Shown piece after piece: positions 37,206 through 47,183 of a stretch of 64,000 nt of DNA. This DNA is from Vibrio sp. CK2-1. Its GTDB lineage: Bacteria > Pseudomonadota > Gammaproteobacteria > Enterobacterales > Vibrionaceae. How positions within the stretch are numbered: position 1 is the first letter of the stretch; each line of letters opens with the position of its first letter. Location: the NCBI RefSeq assembly GCF_021726515.1, contig NZ_JAKKCJ010000009.1:1-64000 (forward strand), written 5' to 3'. The notes beneath the pieces were generated by a model. It saw nothing but the letters and a program-made list of their open reading frames with translations, did no database searches and was not told where the DNA came from. Position numbers and translations under genes: made by a program.

Positions 37206-38027
37206 ATGAAACACTGCGAAAAACAAAAAGTCTGGAATACAATTGTTGATGAAGCGAGACGTCAGGCGGAACAAGAGCCGATGTTAGCAAGCTTTTATCA
37301 CTCGACGATCATTAATCACGATAGTCTCGGCGCATCGCTGAGCTATATCTTAGCCAATAAGTTAAGAACCGCGACTATGCCACCGATGACGGTACGTGAA
37401 GTGGTAGAAGAAGCATTTAAAGATGATCCTTCTATCACCGACAGCGCGGCTTGTGATATTTGTGCGATTGTAAACCGAGATCCAGCTGTTTCTATGTATT
37501 CGACGCCTCTGTTATACCTGAAAGGTTACCACGCGCTACAAGGTTATCGCGTGGCGAATTGGCTATGGAAGCAGGGTCGTTTCGCCTTAGCAACTTATCT
37601 TCAAAATCAGATTTCAGTCGCCTGTCAGGTTGATATCCACCCGGCAGCGCGTATTGGTCAAGGCATCATGCTCGATCATGCCACTGGTATTGTGATTGGT
37701 GAAACCGCGGTGGTCGAAAATGATGTTTCTATCCTGCAAGATGTGACACTTGGCGGTACTGGTAAAGAATGTGGTGATCGTCATCCTAAGATCCGTGAAG
37801 GCGTGATGATTGGCGCAGGTGCGAAAATTCTTGGCAATATTGAAGTGGGTGAAGGCGCGAAGATTGGTTCATGCTCTGTCGTACTACAAGCGGTTCCGCC
37901 TCACACTACAGTGGCAGGTGTTCCTGCTAAAATTGTCGGTCGTCCACAAAGCGACAAACCATCAGAAGATATGGATCAAGCGTTTAACGGTAATGGTCAT
38001 AAGCTTGTTGATGGGGCGGGGATTTAG
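37206..38027 (+). CDS. cysE: Serine O-acetyltransferase
   Basis: Makes O-acetylserine from serine and acetyl-CoA, the first step of cysteine synthesis. An N-terminal helical domain (to about residue 140) is followed by a left-handed beta-helix of hexapeptide repeats with DIHPAARIGQG, LDHATGIVIGET, QDVTLGGTGKE and GAGAKILGNIEVGEGA. The flexible C-terminus ends in GAGI; the terminal Ile is the residue that binds CysK in the cysteine synthase complex. Length 273 aa matches E. coli CysE. Confidence 0.96.
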   Translation: MKHCEKQKVWNTIVDEARRQAEQEPMLASFYHSTIINHDSLGASLSYILANKLRTATMPPMTVREVVEEAFKDDPSITDSAACDICAIVNRDPAVSMYSTPLLYLKGYHALQGYRVANWLWKQGRFALATYLQNQISVACQVDIHPAARIGQGIMLDHATGIVIGETAVVENDVSILQDVTLGGTGKECGDRHPKIREGVMIGAGAKILGNIEVGEGAKIGSCSVVLQAVPPHTTVAGVPAKIVGRPQSDKPSEDMDQAFNGNGHKLVDGAGI

Positions 38028-38350
38028 AACAGAGCCGGGCTTCGGGGACGCTGCGCTCGAGAGCCGAAGAGATTAAAAGACGGTAACGAGTTGCGTGTAA
38101 CCGCGATCGCTAACTGGTCGTCGTCATCCTGAAAAGCGACGTAGGAGCGCAGTTCAGGATCTCTCAAAGCGTTCTGATAGTCATAGGCTTTTTGAGTGAG
38201 TCATCGACTGTAGGAGATCCTGAATCTTCTTCGCTTAGGCTCATGTTCAGGATGACGAGCTCTCTTGAATTCCTATATTGCTTTTGCTCTTATCTTTTCC
38301 AAGCCACGAGCAGCGTAGCGTCCGATACCCGAGCTACGTATTTGCTTTTC
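38028..38350. repeat. Repeat-rich gap with a paired GTCATCCTGAA element
   Basis: 38123-38257 is a clear two-unit element: GTCATCCTGAAAAGCGACGT ... TTCAGGATCTC, about 50 bp spacer, then GGAGATCCTGAATCTTCTTC ... TTCAGGATGAC. Each unit can fold alone and the two are also inverted to each other. It is flanked by GAGAGCCGAAGAGATTAAAAG and CCTAGGAACTAGAAACTAGG copies. No gene is seen. Confidence 0.6.
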
Positions 38351-39700
38351 CTAGGAACTAGAAACTAGGGACAAGGAACTTTTCCTCATCCTCACCGCAT
38401 ACCCATACGCCAGCATCCCGCCAATCACATTGCCAACTGCAATACCGATAAACAACCCTTCGACGCCACTCATTAAGCTGCCTAACCAAGCGCAAGGTAG
38501 AGTAAAAATAAACAAGCGCGAGAAATTCCATAGGAAGGCTTTTACTGGCAAGTGCATAGCATTTAAGCAGCTGACTAACATCATCACTACTCCTTGGAAA
38601 CCATAGCTTATCGGCACCACAATCAAAAAGTGCCATAAGAAATCTTGTACGCTTTGCTCTTGGCTAAAGACTGAGGCGATTGGCATGCTGAGTGGCACCA
38701 TCAAGATAAAGAGTCCAAATTGAAAAATGACCGCAAACCGCATCGCAAGGAATAAAGCACTAAAGCTACGCTCTTGATTATTGGCCCCGATATTCTGGGC
38801 AATAAATGGCGTGAGTACTGAACCGAGCGACATCAAGACAATAATCATAATCGACTCTACTCGCTGCGCGGCTCCATAGGCGGCGACGGCTTCATTACCG
38901 AAACTGGCGAGCATCATCATTAATACCGCACCTGAAAGTGGGTTCATAGCACTTGAAAAAGCCGCTGGTGTACCTATTTTTAGTATCTGAATCCAGTCTT
39001 GCCAAATTCGCTTAATTTGTGGCGGCGCTAATAGTTTTTCTCGTTTGATCAAAATATATAGCGCAGCACATAAAGCGCCGAACCAACTGACCGCACTGGC
39101 AATGGCTGCGCCTTGAATGCCTAATTCCGGAAATGGGCCGTAACCGAAAATCAGCAATGGATCGAGTACGCCATTAATTAGACCCGCAGTCATCATTATT
39201 TTGGCTGGCGTCTTGGTATCACCCGTTGAGCGAATGACACTATTACCTGCCATCGGAATGACTAATAGTGGAATGGTGAAGTACCAAATTTGCATGTACT
39301 GCTTGATTAGCGGAAGTAAATCATCCGTTGCACCGAGCATACGAAATAGTGGCTCGATAGTCAGCAAACCAAGCGTAGAGGCAAGAGTGACTAATAATAT
39401 GGCGAGAATAAGTCCATGAGTGGAAAAGCGCGCCGCATTACGAGTATCACCTTGACCAAGTAAGCGACCAACATTGGCGGATAAACCCATGCCAATACCT
39501 AGCGTAATACAGCTAACACCAAAAGTGACAGGGAAGGTAAAGCTGATCGCGGCAAGCGCGTGAGTACCAAGCAGTGAGATAAAAAAGGTATCGACTAGGT
39601 TGAAGGTTAAGATCGCCAATAGCCCAACCACCATAGGTAAGGTCATGGTTTGTAATACTTGGGGAATAGGGCCAGTCAATAAGCCGTGTTTATCTTGCAT
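38351..39700 (-). CDS. MATE-family multidrug efflux transporter
   Basis: Integral membrane protein (449 aa) with about 12 TM helices, of the Na+- or H+-driven MATE family. Typical features: the N-terminal GPIPQVLQTMTLPMVVGLLA, LVDTFFISLLGTHALAAISF, and the start of the second half IGTPAAFSSAMNPLSGAVL. The C-terminus is a short Ser-rich tail. Substrate not known. It is a single gene on the minus strand, convergent with cysE. Confidence 0.9.
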   Translation of the reverse strand: MQDKHGLLTGPIPQVLQTMTLPMVVGLLAILTFNLVDTFFISLLGTHALAAISFTFPVTFGVSCITLGIGMGLSANVGRLLGQGDTRNAARFSTHGLILAILLVTLASTLGLLTIEPLFRMLGATDDLLPLIKQYMQIWYFTIPLLVIPMAGNSVIRSTGDTKTPAKIMMTAGLINGVLDPLLIFGYGPFPELGIQGAAIASAVSWFGALCAALYILIKREKLLAPPQIKRIWQDWIQILKIGTPAAFSSAMNPLSGAVLMMMLASFGNEAVAAYGAAQRVESIMIIVLMSLGSVLTPFIAQNIGANNQERSFSALFLAMRFAVIFQFGLFILMVPLSMPIASVFSQEQSVQDFLWHFLIVVPISYGFQGVVMMLVSCLNAMHLPVKAFLWNFSRLFIFTLPCAWLGSLMSGVEGLFIGIAVGNVIGGMLAYGYAVRMRKSSLSLVSSS

Positions 39701-39963
39701 GGAAATGATTCGCTGATGATGAAGTGGTTAGGATAAGGGTTTTTGTTACTTGTGACTAGGGTAAAGCGAGCGCCGGGTTGCGGGGACACTTCGCTTGGGA
39801 ATCCGGGATTCGGGGACGTTTCACTCGGGAGCCGAAAAGATTAAAAACGATCTCGCTCTGCTTTTCGCGTCTCGAAGCGTAGCGCACCCGGCTCTCGAGC
39901 GAAGCGTTCTAGGCTATCACAACTTTCTTTATTCTGATCCCCATCACAATTTTTTTCGCCTAG
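39701..39963. repeat. Gap upstream of groES: dispersed repeats
   Basis: 39770-39910 contains GGGAATCCGGGATTCGGGGA, CGGGAGCCGAAAAGATTAAA and TCTCGAAGCGTAGCGCACCC units of the dispersed family. The stretch after 39910 is plain and leads into the heat-shock-type promoter. Confidence 0.5.
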
Positions 39964-39997
39964 CCCCTTGGGTTTTGCTGTTAGCCCCCCAACATAT
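39964..39997 (+). promoter_or_regulatory. Likely sigma-32 (heat-shock) promoter of groESL
   Basis: CCCCTTGGG (-35, consensus CTTGAA) is followed after 14 nt by CCCCAACATA (-10, consensus CCCCATNTA), 73 nt before the groES ATG. The sequence is close to known groE promoters. Position and match make this the best promoter call in the window. Confidence 0.6.
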
Positions 39998-40069
39998 TCA
40001 AGCAGACCGATACAAATAGATCGGTGTCTTTAATTTTTCTATGAACATCTAATCAGGAGAGATGCACAG

Positions 40070-42057
<1,988 letters not shown>

Positions 42058-42116
42058 TCAACCGATCACTAGCTATCTAAATCTCTCATAGATCAACATA
42101 TATAGAGAAAGATATT

Positions 42117-42148
42117 AAGGCTCACAGCTTAGGTTGTGAGCCTTTTTT
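42117..42148 (+). terminator. Rho-independent terminator of groESL
   Basis: AAGGCTCACA pairs with TGTGAGCCTT and is followed by a T6 run. It begins 60 nt after the groEL stop. Strong stem, classic form. Confidence 0.9.
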
Positions 42149-42232
42149 CTTATCGTTTTTAAGCATATTTTTATTAAGCGTTGCTATTAACTATGGTTGA
42201 GGTTGATTACCTACCGAGGCCGAATCGCAAGC

Positions 42233-42269
42233 AAAAAAATCCCCTCACACTTCATTAGTGCAAGGGGAT
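42233..42269 (-). terminator. Terminator of the small coiled-coil gene
   Basis: On the minus strand, ATCCCCT pairs with AGGGGAT, with an inner CAC/GTG stem, followed by a run of seven T. It lies 34 nt after the stop of the gene at 42303. Confidence 0.85.
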
Positions 42270-42302
42270 AGCTTGTTATAATTGTTTAGCTTACATCGCG
42301 AC

Positions 42303-42680
42303 TTATTTTAGGTCTTCTGCGATTTTGTCTGCTTTTTCTTTCATTTCATCCATTTTGTTTTGGATGTCTTTTACTTGGTCATCAGTTAAGTCTTCAACTT
42401 TAGCTGTGAACTCTTCCATTTGTTTTTGTTGTCTTTCAGCGCTCGCTTTTGCTTGCTCATTTAATTTGATTTGAGCGTTAAGCTTCATTTGGTCTTTTTT
42501 CTCTGTTGCTGCATCAAGATCTTTAGTTAGAGAGTCGATGTTTGAAGCGGCTGTTGCTTCAACTTGTTGTAGTTGAGCGTTGATATCATCAATGTTTTGC
42601 TGTTGCTTATCTGTAAGCGTTGCAGCAGAAGCAAAAGTAGAAGCAAGAGCAAGAGATAGTACTAGAGTGCGTTTTAACAT
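42303..42680 (-). CDS. Small periplasmic coiled-coil protein of unknown function
   Basis: 125 aa. A clear signal peptide (MLKRTLVLSLALASTFASA, cut after ASA) is followed by a mature part that is almost entirely charged, Gln-rich helix with heptad-like spacing (IDDINAQLQQVEATAASNID, then KVEDLTDDQVKDIQNKMDEM). No Cys, no lipobox. It has its own strong terminator and lies convergent to groEL. It could be an alpha-helical periplasmic chaperone or envelope-associated protein, but I do not recognise the family. Confidence 0.8.
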   Translation of the reverse strand: MLKRTLVLSLALASTFASAATLTDKQQQNIDDINAQLQQVEATAASNIDSLTKDLDAATEKKDQMKLNAQIKLNEQAKASAERQQKQMEEFTAKVEDLTDDQVKDIQNKMDEMKEKADKIAEDLK

Positions 42681-42878
42681 GATAAATACCTTTGTATTTG
42701 AGTAGATAATGAGGGGTAACTTACTCCGAAAATAAGGAGGTATGTAAAATTAATGTCATTTATTGCTTTGATTTAGCGATTAATAAAAGATAGTTCAATG
42801 ATGTGTTTTTTGTGTTAATTTTTTGTTTGTGCGTGCTGTGTTGGTGTGTGTTTTTATAGGGATGAAATTATTTTGGCG

Positions 42879-44345
42879 ATGCAGATAAAAAACCTTATTG
42901 ATAATTGTTATGGGTTGAAAATTGATGATTGGAAGATGGAAACCGGGCAACATTGGGGGATATTTTCAACCTATAGTCATGCCGGATCTTTGCTTGGTCG
43001 TTTGTTAGCCGGCGATCTCAAACTAGAGCATGCAGTGATTGAAGGCCGACCTAAAAAAGTGGGCTGGGTTTCTTTGTATCTTCAACAGCAGTTGCTCGAA
43101 AAAGAATTAGCCGATGATGACACGGATTTTATGGATCGTTTGGACTACGGTTCGAGTGTCGAATCACTGGTGTCGGAAGTGTGCAGCGACTCTGAACAGC
43201 TAGAGAATTTGTTAGCGTTAACCGATCTAGTTCATCTACGTCAGCGAGGTTTTCGTCAGCTTTCTACTGGAGAAACTCGTCGGGTCATGTTGGCCCGAGC
43301 TTTGGCAATTGAGCCAGAATTACTAGTGCTCGATGAACCTTACGCAGGACTCGATATTGACCATCAGCAACAATTATCCCAATTACTGCAAACCCTTTCG
43401 ACGTCGATTCAATTGTTAATCATTACTTCCCGTGAAGATGAACTACCAGACTGCATTACCCATGTGGCGATGTTTAATGTAGAAGTAGATAAGGCTAGCA
43501 ACATCATTCATCACCTAAGTGATTCTATGACTATCAGCGAATGGCATGAGCACCCTGTCATGGCCCAACTCAATGCTCTCTCGCAGCAACGTAGTCAGCA
43601 AGTACTTGATCTCATTAAGCAGCAGCGTTATCAAGCCAAATATCCCGATCCTCTAGTGGAGCTTAAAAATGGCAAAGTCGAATACACCGATGGTTTGATC
43701 TTCAAAGAGGTGAATTGGCGAATTAATAATGGTGAACATTGGCAAGTGCGTGGCCCGAATGGCTGCGGAAAAAGTACCTTGCTCGGTTTGATTCTTGGTG
43801 ACCATCCACAATGCTATAGCAATGATATAACCTTGTTTGGCAAGCCTCGCGGTAGTGGCGAAACAATTTGGCAGGTAAAAGAGCAAATCGGCATTGTGTC
43901 ATCTGCCTTACATTTGCAGTATCGGGTCAATTGCAGCGCCATAGAAGTATTGCTTTCCGGTTTCTTTGATTCGATAGGGCTCTATCAAAAACCAAGTAAA
44001 AAGCAGATGGATTTAGCCAAAGATTGGCTGGCAATTTTACATATGAGTCAATTTGAGAAAACCAGCTTTAAACAACTCGATTATGGCCAACAGCGATTGC
44101 TATTAATTGGGCGCGCATTGATTAAGCAGCCAGTGTTATTAATTCTCGATGAACCTTATCAAGGCCTAGATTTCATTAATCGTAAGCTGGTGATGAATAC
44201 TCTTAATATGATCGCCGAAGAGAATTTGAGTCAGATTTTGTATGTCTCTCATCATAGCGATGATGCACTGCCGGCGATCCGTAACTATGTGGACTTTGTT
44301 GGCAGCTCAGAGATGGGATACCAAGTAGAAATAAAAACGCTTTGA
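42879..44345 (+). CDS. modF: ModF-like tandem ABC ATPase
   Basis: A soluble protein of about 488 aa with two ABC nucleotide-binding domains, as in ModF (linked to molybdate transport in E. coli, role unclear). The second domain is complete: GPNGCGKSTLL, QLDYGQQRLLLIGRAL, LLILDEPYQGLD. In the first, the signature FRQLSTGETRRVMLARAL and Walker B LLVLDEPYAGLD are intact, but Walker A is lost (GIFSTYSHAGSLLGRLL has no G-K-S/T), so it probably cannot bind ATP normally. A start at 42846 (GTG) is in frame; the ATG at 42879 fits the family's N-terminus better. No modABC lies nearby. Confidence 0.8.
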   Translation: MQIKNLIDNCYGLKIDDWKMETGQHWGIFSTYSHAGSLLGRLLAGDLKLEHAVIEGRPKKVGWVSLYLQQQLLEKELADDDTDFMDRLDYGSSVESLVSEVCSDSEQLENLLALTDLVHLRQRGFRQLSTGETRRVMLARALAIEPELLVLDEPYAGLDIDHQQQLSQLLQTLSTSIQLLIITSREDELPDCITHVAMFNVEVDKASNIIHHLSDSMTISEWHEHPVMAQLNALSQQRSQQVLDLIKQQRYQAKYPDPLVELKNGKVEYTDGLIFKEVNWRINNGEHWQVRGPNGCGKSTLLGLILGDHPQCYSNDITLFGKPRGSGETIWQVKEQIGIVSSALHLQYRVNCSAIEVLLSGFFDSIGLYQKPSKKQMDLAKDWLAILHMSQFEKTSFKQLDYGQQRLLLIGRALIKQPVLLILDEPYQGLDFINRKLVMNTLNMIAEENLSQILYVSHHSDDALPAIRNYVDFVGSSEMGYQVEIKTL

Positions 44346-44363
44346 TATGCTCATAAAACGTTT

Positions 44364-44408
44364 ATACCCAGTAACCCCGGTATGTTGAATTAGAGGTTAC
44401 GTGGGTAT
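44364..44408. repeat. Imperfect inverted repeat between convergent genes
   Basis: ATACCCAGTAACC faces GGTTACGTGGGTAT across 18 nt, a 13-bp stem with a one-base bulge. There is no T-run on either side. It could act as a transcript 3' end for modF or be a protein-binding palindrome. Confidence 0.5.
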
Positions 44409-44445
44409 GTTGGACGTATTAGGTATAGACAAACCTTGTCTCAAT

Positions 44446-44973
44446 TTAATCTTCGCTGCTTTGCTCTTCTTTCACTATCACCCGATTCATATTAATCGTC
44501 TTAGGGCGACGACGTTTTTGCATCGTTTGATGTACGCCGCGACGTAGGCTTTGAAAGCTCTTTTCTACCTTATCTACCCCTAGTAGAACGCCGAGGGCTA
44601 ACGCGGTAAAAATAATGGATTGAGTTTCATGACCAAGGCCGATCATTAATCCTAATGCCGCAAGAACCCAAATTACCGCCGCAGAAGTCACACCATGAAT
44701 TTTGCCGTCCATCGTCATCATCACGCCTGCGCCTAAGAAACCAACGCCGGTAATAATTTGCCCGAGAACTCGTGCTTGGTCGAGGGTGTTAGGAGACAGA
44801 GAGACCGCCATCGCCATAAATAAATAAGTACCGGAAATGATTAATATCGCGGTGCGAATACCGACCGGTTTGCCACGAAGCTGACGCTCCAAGCCAATTA
44901 AAGTGCCATTAACTGCACAGGCAGCGAGAGACCACCAATCAAAGGGTTCAATATTAAGCCATACCGGATTCAT
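44446..44973 (-). CDS. MgtC/SapB-family membrane protein
   Basis: 175 aa with four to five TM helices and the family landmarks GTLIGLERQLRGKPVGIRT, GQIITGVGFLGAGVMM and GVTSAAVIWVLAALGLMIG. The C-terminus is basic then acidic and probably cytoplasmic. MgtC proteins inhibit F-ATPase or sense low Mg2+ in some bacteria, but most short homologues like this one are uncharacterised. It is a single minus-strand gene, convergent with modF. Confidence 0.9.
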   Translation of the reverse strand: MNPVWLNIEPFDWWSLAACAVNGTLIGLERQLRGKPVGIRTAILIISGTYLFMAMAVSLSPNTLDQARVLGQIITGVGFLGAGVMMTMDGKIHGVTSAAVIWVLAALGLMIGLGHETQSIIFTALALGVLLGVDKVEKSFQSLRRGVHQTMQKRRRPKTINMNRVIVKEEQSSED

Positions 44974-45301
44974 TGATGGAGATTTTTCCTTAAATAAGAT
45001 GAATGAAATTAATGATAAAAGAGGCGTAGCAAGAAAGTGGAATATGACGATTTTTGGCTTCGAGATCTAGTTGATTGTTGATGATATTTTTTTATCTCTA
45101 AGGTAAATGCTTTCTATCGTAGATTGCTCATTAGTCGCTTATAAGGACTTTATTTATAATGCTAAAAACACATTAGTAATTAATTTAAGTATGCGTTTTG
45201 CGCATGATCTGTATGCGTTGTTATCACTGTTTTTATTAAGGTTTATTACCTATACTGCCAGCATATTAAGTCGAATTGCTAACCCACACGTTGGAGATGT
45301 T
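44974..45301. other. Gap upstream of acuI (328 bp), no gene seen
   Basis: AT-rich DNA between the divergent mgtC-like and acuI genes. The acuI frame stays open back to 45107, but those 65 codons have no family similarity and no good ribosome site, so I regard them as non-coding leader. Promoters for both genes must lie here. No repeat of the dispersed families is present. Confidence 0.5.
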
Positions 45302-46288
45302 ATGTTTAAAGCTTTAGTTCTTAACCAAGAAGACAAACGTACAATCGCAAACATTGAAACACTCGATGAAAGTCAATTGCCGGAAGGTGAAGTACTGGTT
45401 GCGGTTGATTACTCTTCAATTAACTACAAAGATGGCCTAGCCGTAACAGGTAAAGGCAAAATTATTCGTAACTTTCCAATGGTGCCTGGCATTGATTTCG
45501 CCGGTACGGTTTTAGAGTCTCAAGATGATCGTTACTCTGAAGGCGATAAAGTGGTTCTAACGGGTTGGGGCGTAGGTGAAAACCATTGGGGCGGCATGGC
45601 TGAAAAAGCACGCTTAAAAGCCGATTGGTTAGTGCTATTACCGCAAGGCTTTGATCCTAAGCAAGCTATGATGATCGGTACTGCTGGTTTCACTGCCATG
45701 CTATGTGTACAAGCTATTTTAGATTCGGGTGTAAAACCAGAAGATGGTGAGATCCTAGTGACTGGCGCAAGTGGTGGCGTGGGCTCAGTTTCTGTCACTT
45801 TATTAAGCCAACTTGGTTATAAAGTCGCGGCAGTAACTGGACGTGTAGAAACCAATGGCCCTTGGCTTGAAGCGCGTGGTGCATCTCGTATTATTGACCG
45901 TTCAGAATTTGAAGAACCAGCTCGTCCGCTTGAAAAACAAGTGTGGGTGGGAGCGATTGATACTGCAGGTAGTAAAGTTCTCGCTAAAGTGTTGGCTCAA
46001 ATGGATTACGATTCTACCGTGGCTGCATGTGGCCTAGCAGCTGGTTTTGATCTACCAACAACGGTGATGCCTTTCATCTTACGTAATGTGCGTCTACAAG
46101 GTATCGATTCGGTCAATTGCCCAGCAGAAAAACGTATTGCCGCGTGGAATAAATTGGTTGAGATCCTTCCAGCAAGTTACTTTGAACAAGCCTGTTCAGA
46201 AATTACTTTAGAAGAAGTACCACAATACGCAGAAGACATTACTAATGGTCAAGTGACTGGTCGTGTCGTGGTTAACGTCCGAGGCTAG
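45302..46288 (+). CDS. acuI: Acrylyl-CoA reductase AcuI / YhdH-type quinone oxidoreductase
   Basis: NADPH-dependent medium-chain reductase (328 aa) that reduces acrylyl-CoA to propionyl-CoA and detoxifies acrylate-type compounds, important in DMSP-using marine bacteria. The YhdH/AcuI landmarks are VDYSSINYKDGLAVTGKG, VPGIDFAGTV, GWGVGENHWGGMAEKARL, and the nucleotide loop VTGASGGVGSV. No catalytic zinc residues, as normal for this branch. The ATG at 45302 has TTGGAG 7 nt upstream, so it is chosen over earlier in-frame starts. Confidence 0.9.
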   Translation: MFKALVLNQEDKRTIANIETLDESQLPEGEVLVAVDYSSINYKDGLAVTGKGKIIRNFPMVPGIDFAGTVLESQDDRYSEGDKVVLTGWGVGENHWGGMAEKARLKADWLVLLPQGFDPKQAMMIGTAGFTAMLCVQAILDSGVKPEDGEILVTGASGGVGSVSVTLLSQLGYKVAAVTGRVETNGPWLEARGASRIIDRSEFEEPARPLEKQVWVGAIDTAGSKVLAKVLAQMDYDSTVAACGLAAGFDLPTTVMPFILRNVRLQGIDSVNCPAEKRIAAWNKLVEILPASYFEQACSEITLEEVPQYAEDITNGQVTGRVVVNVRG

Positions 46289-46375
46289 AGCGCTACGCTT
46301 GTTCGTTTCTCGTTACTCGATTTTGGTTTTTTGAGCAATGAGAAAAGTAAAATAGTAATGTATTTAATTGATTAT

Positions 46376-46421
46376 AAAGCCTTGCAGTGCTTTGACATGA
46401 GTCGCTGCTTGGCTTTTTTTT
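46376..46421 (+). terminator. Terminator after acuI
   Basis: AAAGCC pairs with GGCTTT, extended after a mismatch by GCAG/CTGC, followed by T7. It overlaps the 3' end of the convergent parE gene by two bases. Confidence 0.75.
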
Positions 46422-46704
46422 ATAGGTGAAGCATAGGGTTCATTTGTTGATGTAAAATGCGAAGAATGAAAATATCCTGTTCTCTTATTCGATAGAAAAT
46501 GGCGTGTTTTTTATAATCATGCCTTCTTATTCCTTGTTTAAGTTCACTGTAATCGCGGCCAAGTAAAGGCGCTTCAGATAGAATAAGTAAGCAGTGTTCC
46601 ATATCATCGGTGTAGTCATCCGCCTGATCTTCACCAAAATTTAACCAAGTGTATTCATAAATTGTCCCGAAATCTTCTTCGGCTTTTTTTGATAATTTAT
46701 ACAC
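46420..46704 (-). CDS. parE: ParE-family toxin
   Basis: Toxin of a type II pair (94 aa), RelE/ParE superfamily. MYKLSKKAEEDFGTIYEYTW at the start, a central PLLGRDYSELKQGIRRHDYK and a C-terminal HAIFYRIREQDIFILRILHQ are the family pattern; the terminal segment forms the conserved beta-sheet. ParE toxins poison DNA gyrase. It overlaps the antitoxin gene by 8 nt, the classic arrangement, so the operon runs antitoxin then toxin. No frameshift or truncation is visible. Confidence 0.9.
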   Translation of the reverse strand: MYKLSKKAEEDFGTIYEYTWLNFGEDQADDYTDDMEHCLLILSEAPLLGRDYSELKQGIRRHDYKKHAIFYRIREQDIFILRILHQQMNPMLHL

Positions 46705-46939
46705 TCAACTTAGCCTTGCGCTGCGCAGCGATCTGCTTTAAAGATAAGTTGCTTTCACCACTTTGTTCACCTTCCTCAATTGCATTGCGTAGCATATTTT
46801 GTTGGTTTTCTTGCTGCTCCAATAAACGTAAGGCACTTCTCATTACTTCACTGGTTGAGCCGTAACGACCACTTTGTACCATGCGCTCAATAAAGCTATT
46901 GAGTGATTCACCGATTGTGACACTTGTTGTTCGTCCCAT
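46697..46939 (-). CDS. parD: ParD-family antitoxin
   Basis: 80-aa antitoxin with an N-terminal ribbon-helix-helix (MGRTTSVTIGESLNSFIERM, then GRYGSTSEVMRSALRLLEQQ) that binds DNA and ParE, and a charged C-terminal tail (LSLKQIAAQRKAKLSV). Such antitoxins repress their own promoter, expected between 46940 and 47000. It precedes parE with an 8-nt overlap. Toxin-antitoxin pairs of this type are common in Vibrio superintegrons, but no attC site was noticed here. Confidence 0.9.
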   Translation of the reverse strand: MGRTTSVTIGESLNSFIERMVQSGRYGSTSEVMRSALRLLEQQENQQNMLRNAIEEGEQSGESNLSLKQIAAQRKAKLSV

Positions 46940-46989
46940 GGGATTTACCTTGTGTTAACTATTCACACAAAGTTTATCATAGATTAAAA

Positions 46990-47183
46990 ATTATGCTATT
47001 TGGACGAGGTTTTGCTGTGGGTAGTATGTGAAAGCAATAGCGATCTCGACTCGCTCTTTCTAGGAACTAGGATCTAGGGACTTTTATTTCTTTTCGAGTC
47101 ACGAGCAGCAAAGCGCCCGAGCCACGAGACTCGATCATCTTTTCCCCGAAACTAGAAACTAGAAACTAGGGACCAGGAACTCT
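46990..47183. repeat. Dispersed repeats between parDE and the LysR gene
   Basis: Holds CTAGGAACTAGGATCTAGGG, CGAGTCACGAGCAGCAAAGC, CGAGCCACGAGACTCGA, then CTAGAAACTAGAAACTAGGG at 47150. The last unit lies against the 3' end of the LysR gene. Confidence 0.55.

Noticed and set aside
45107..45301. 65 extra codons upstream of acuI in the same frame
   Set aside because: The family N-terminus MFKALVLNQ and a good ribosome site fit the ATG at 45302; the upstream part is AT-rich leader.
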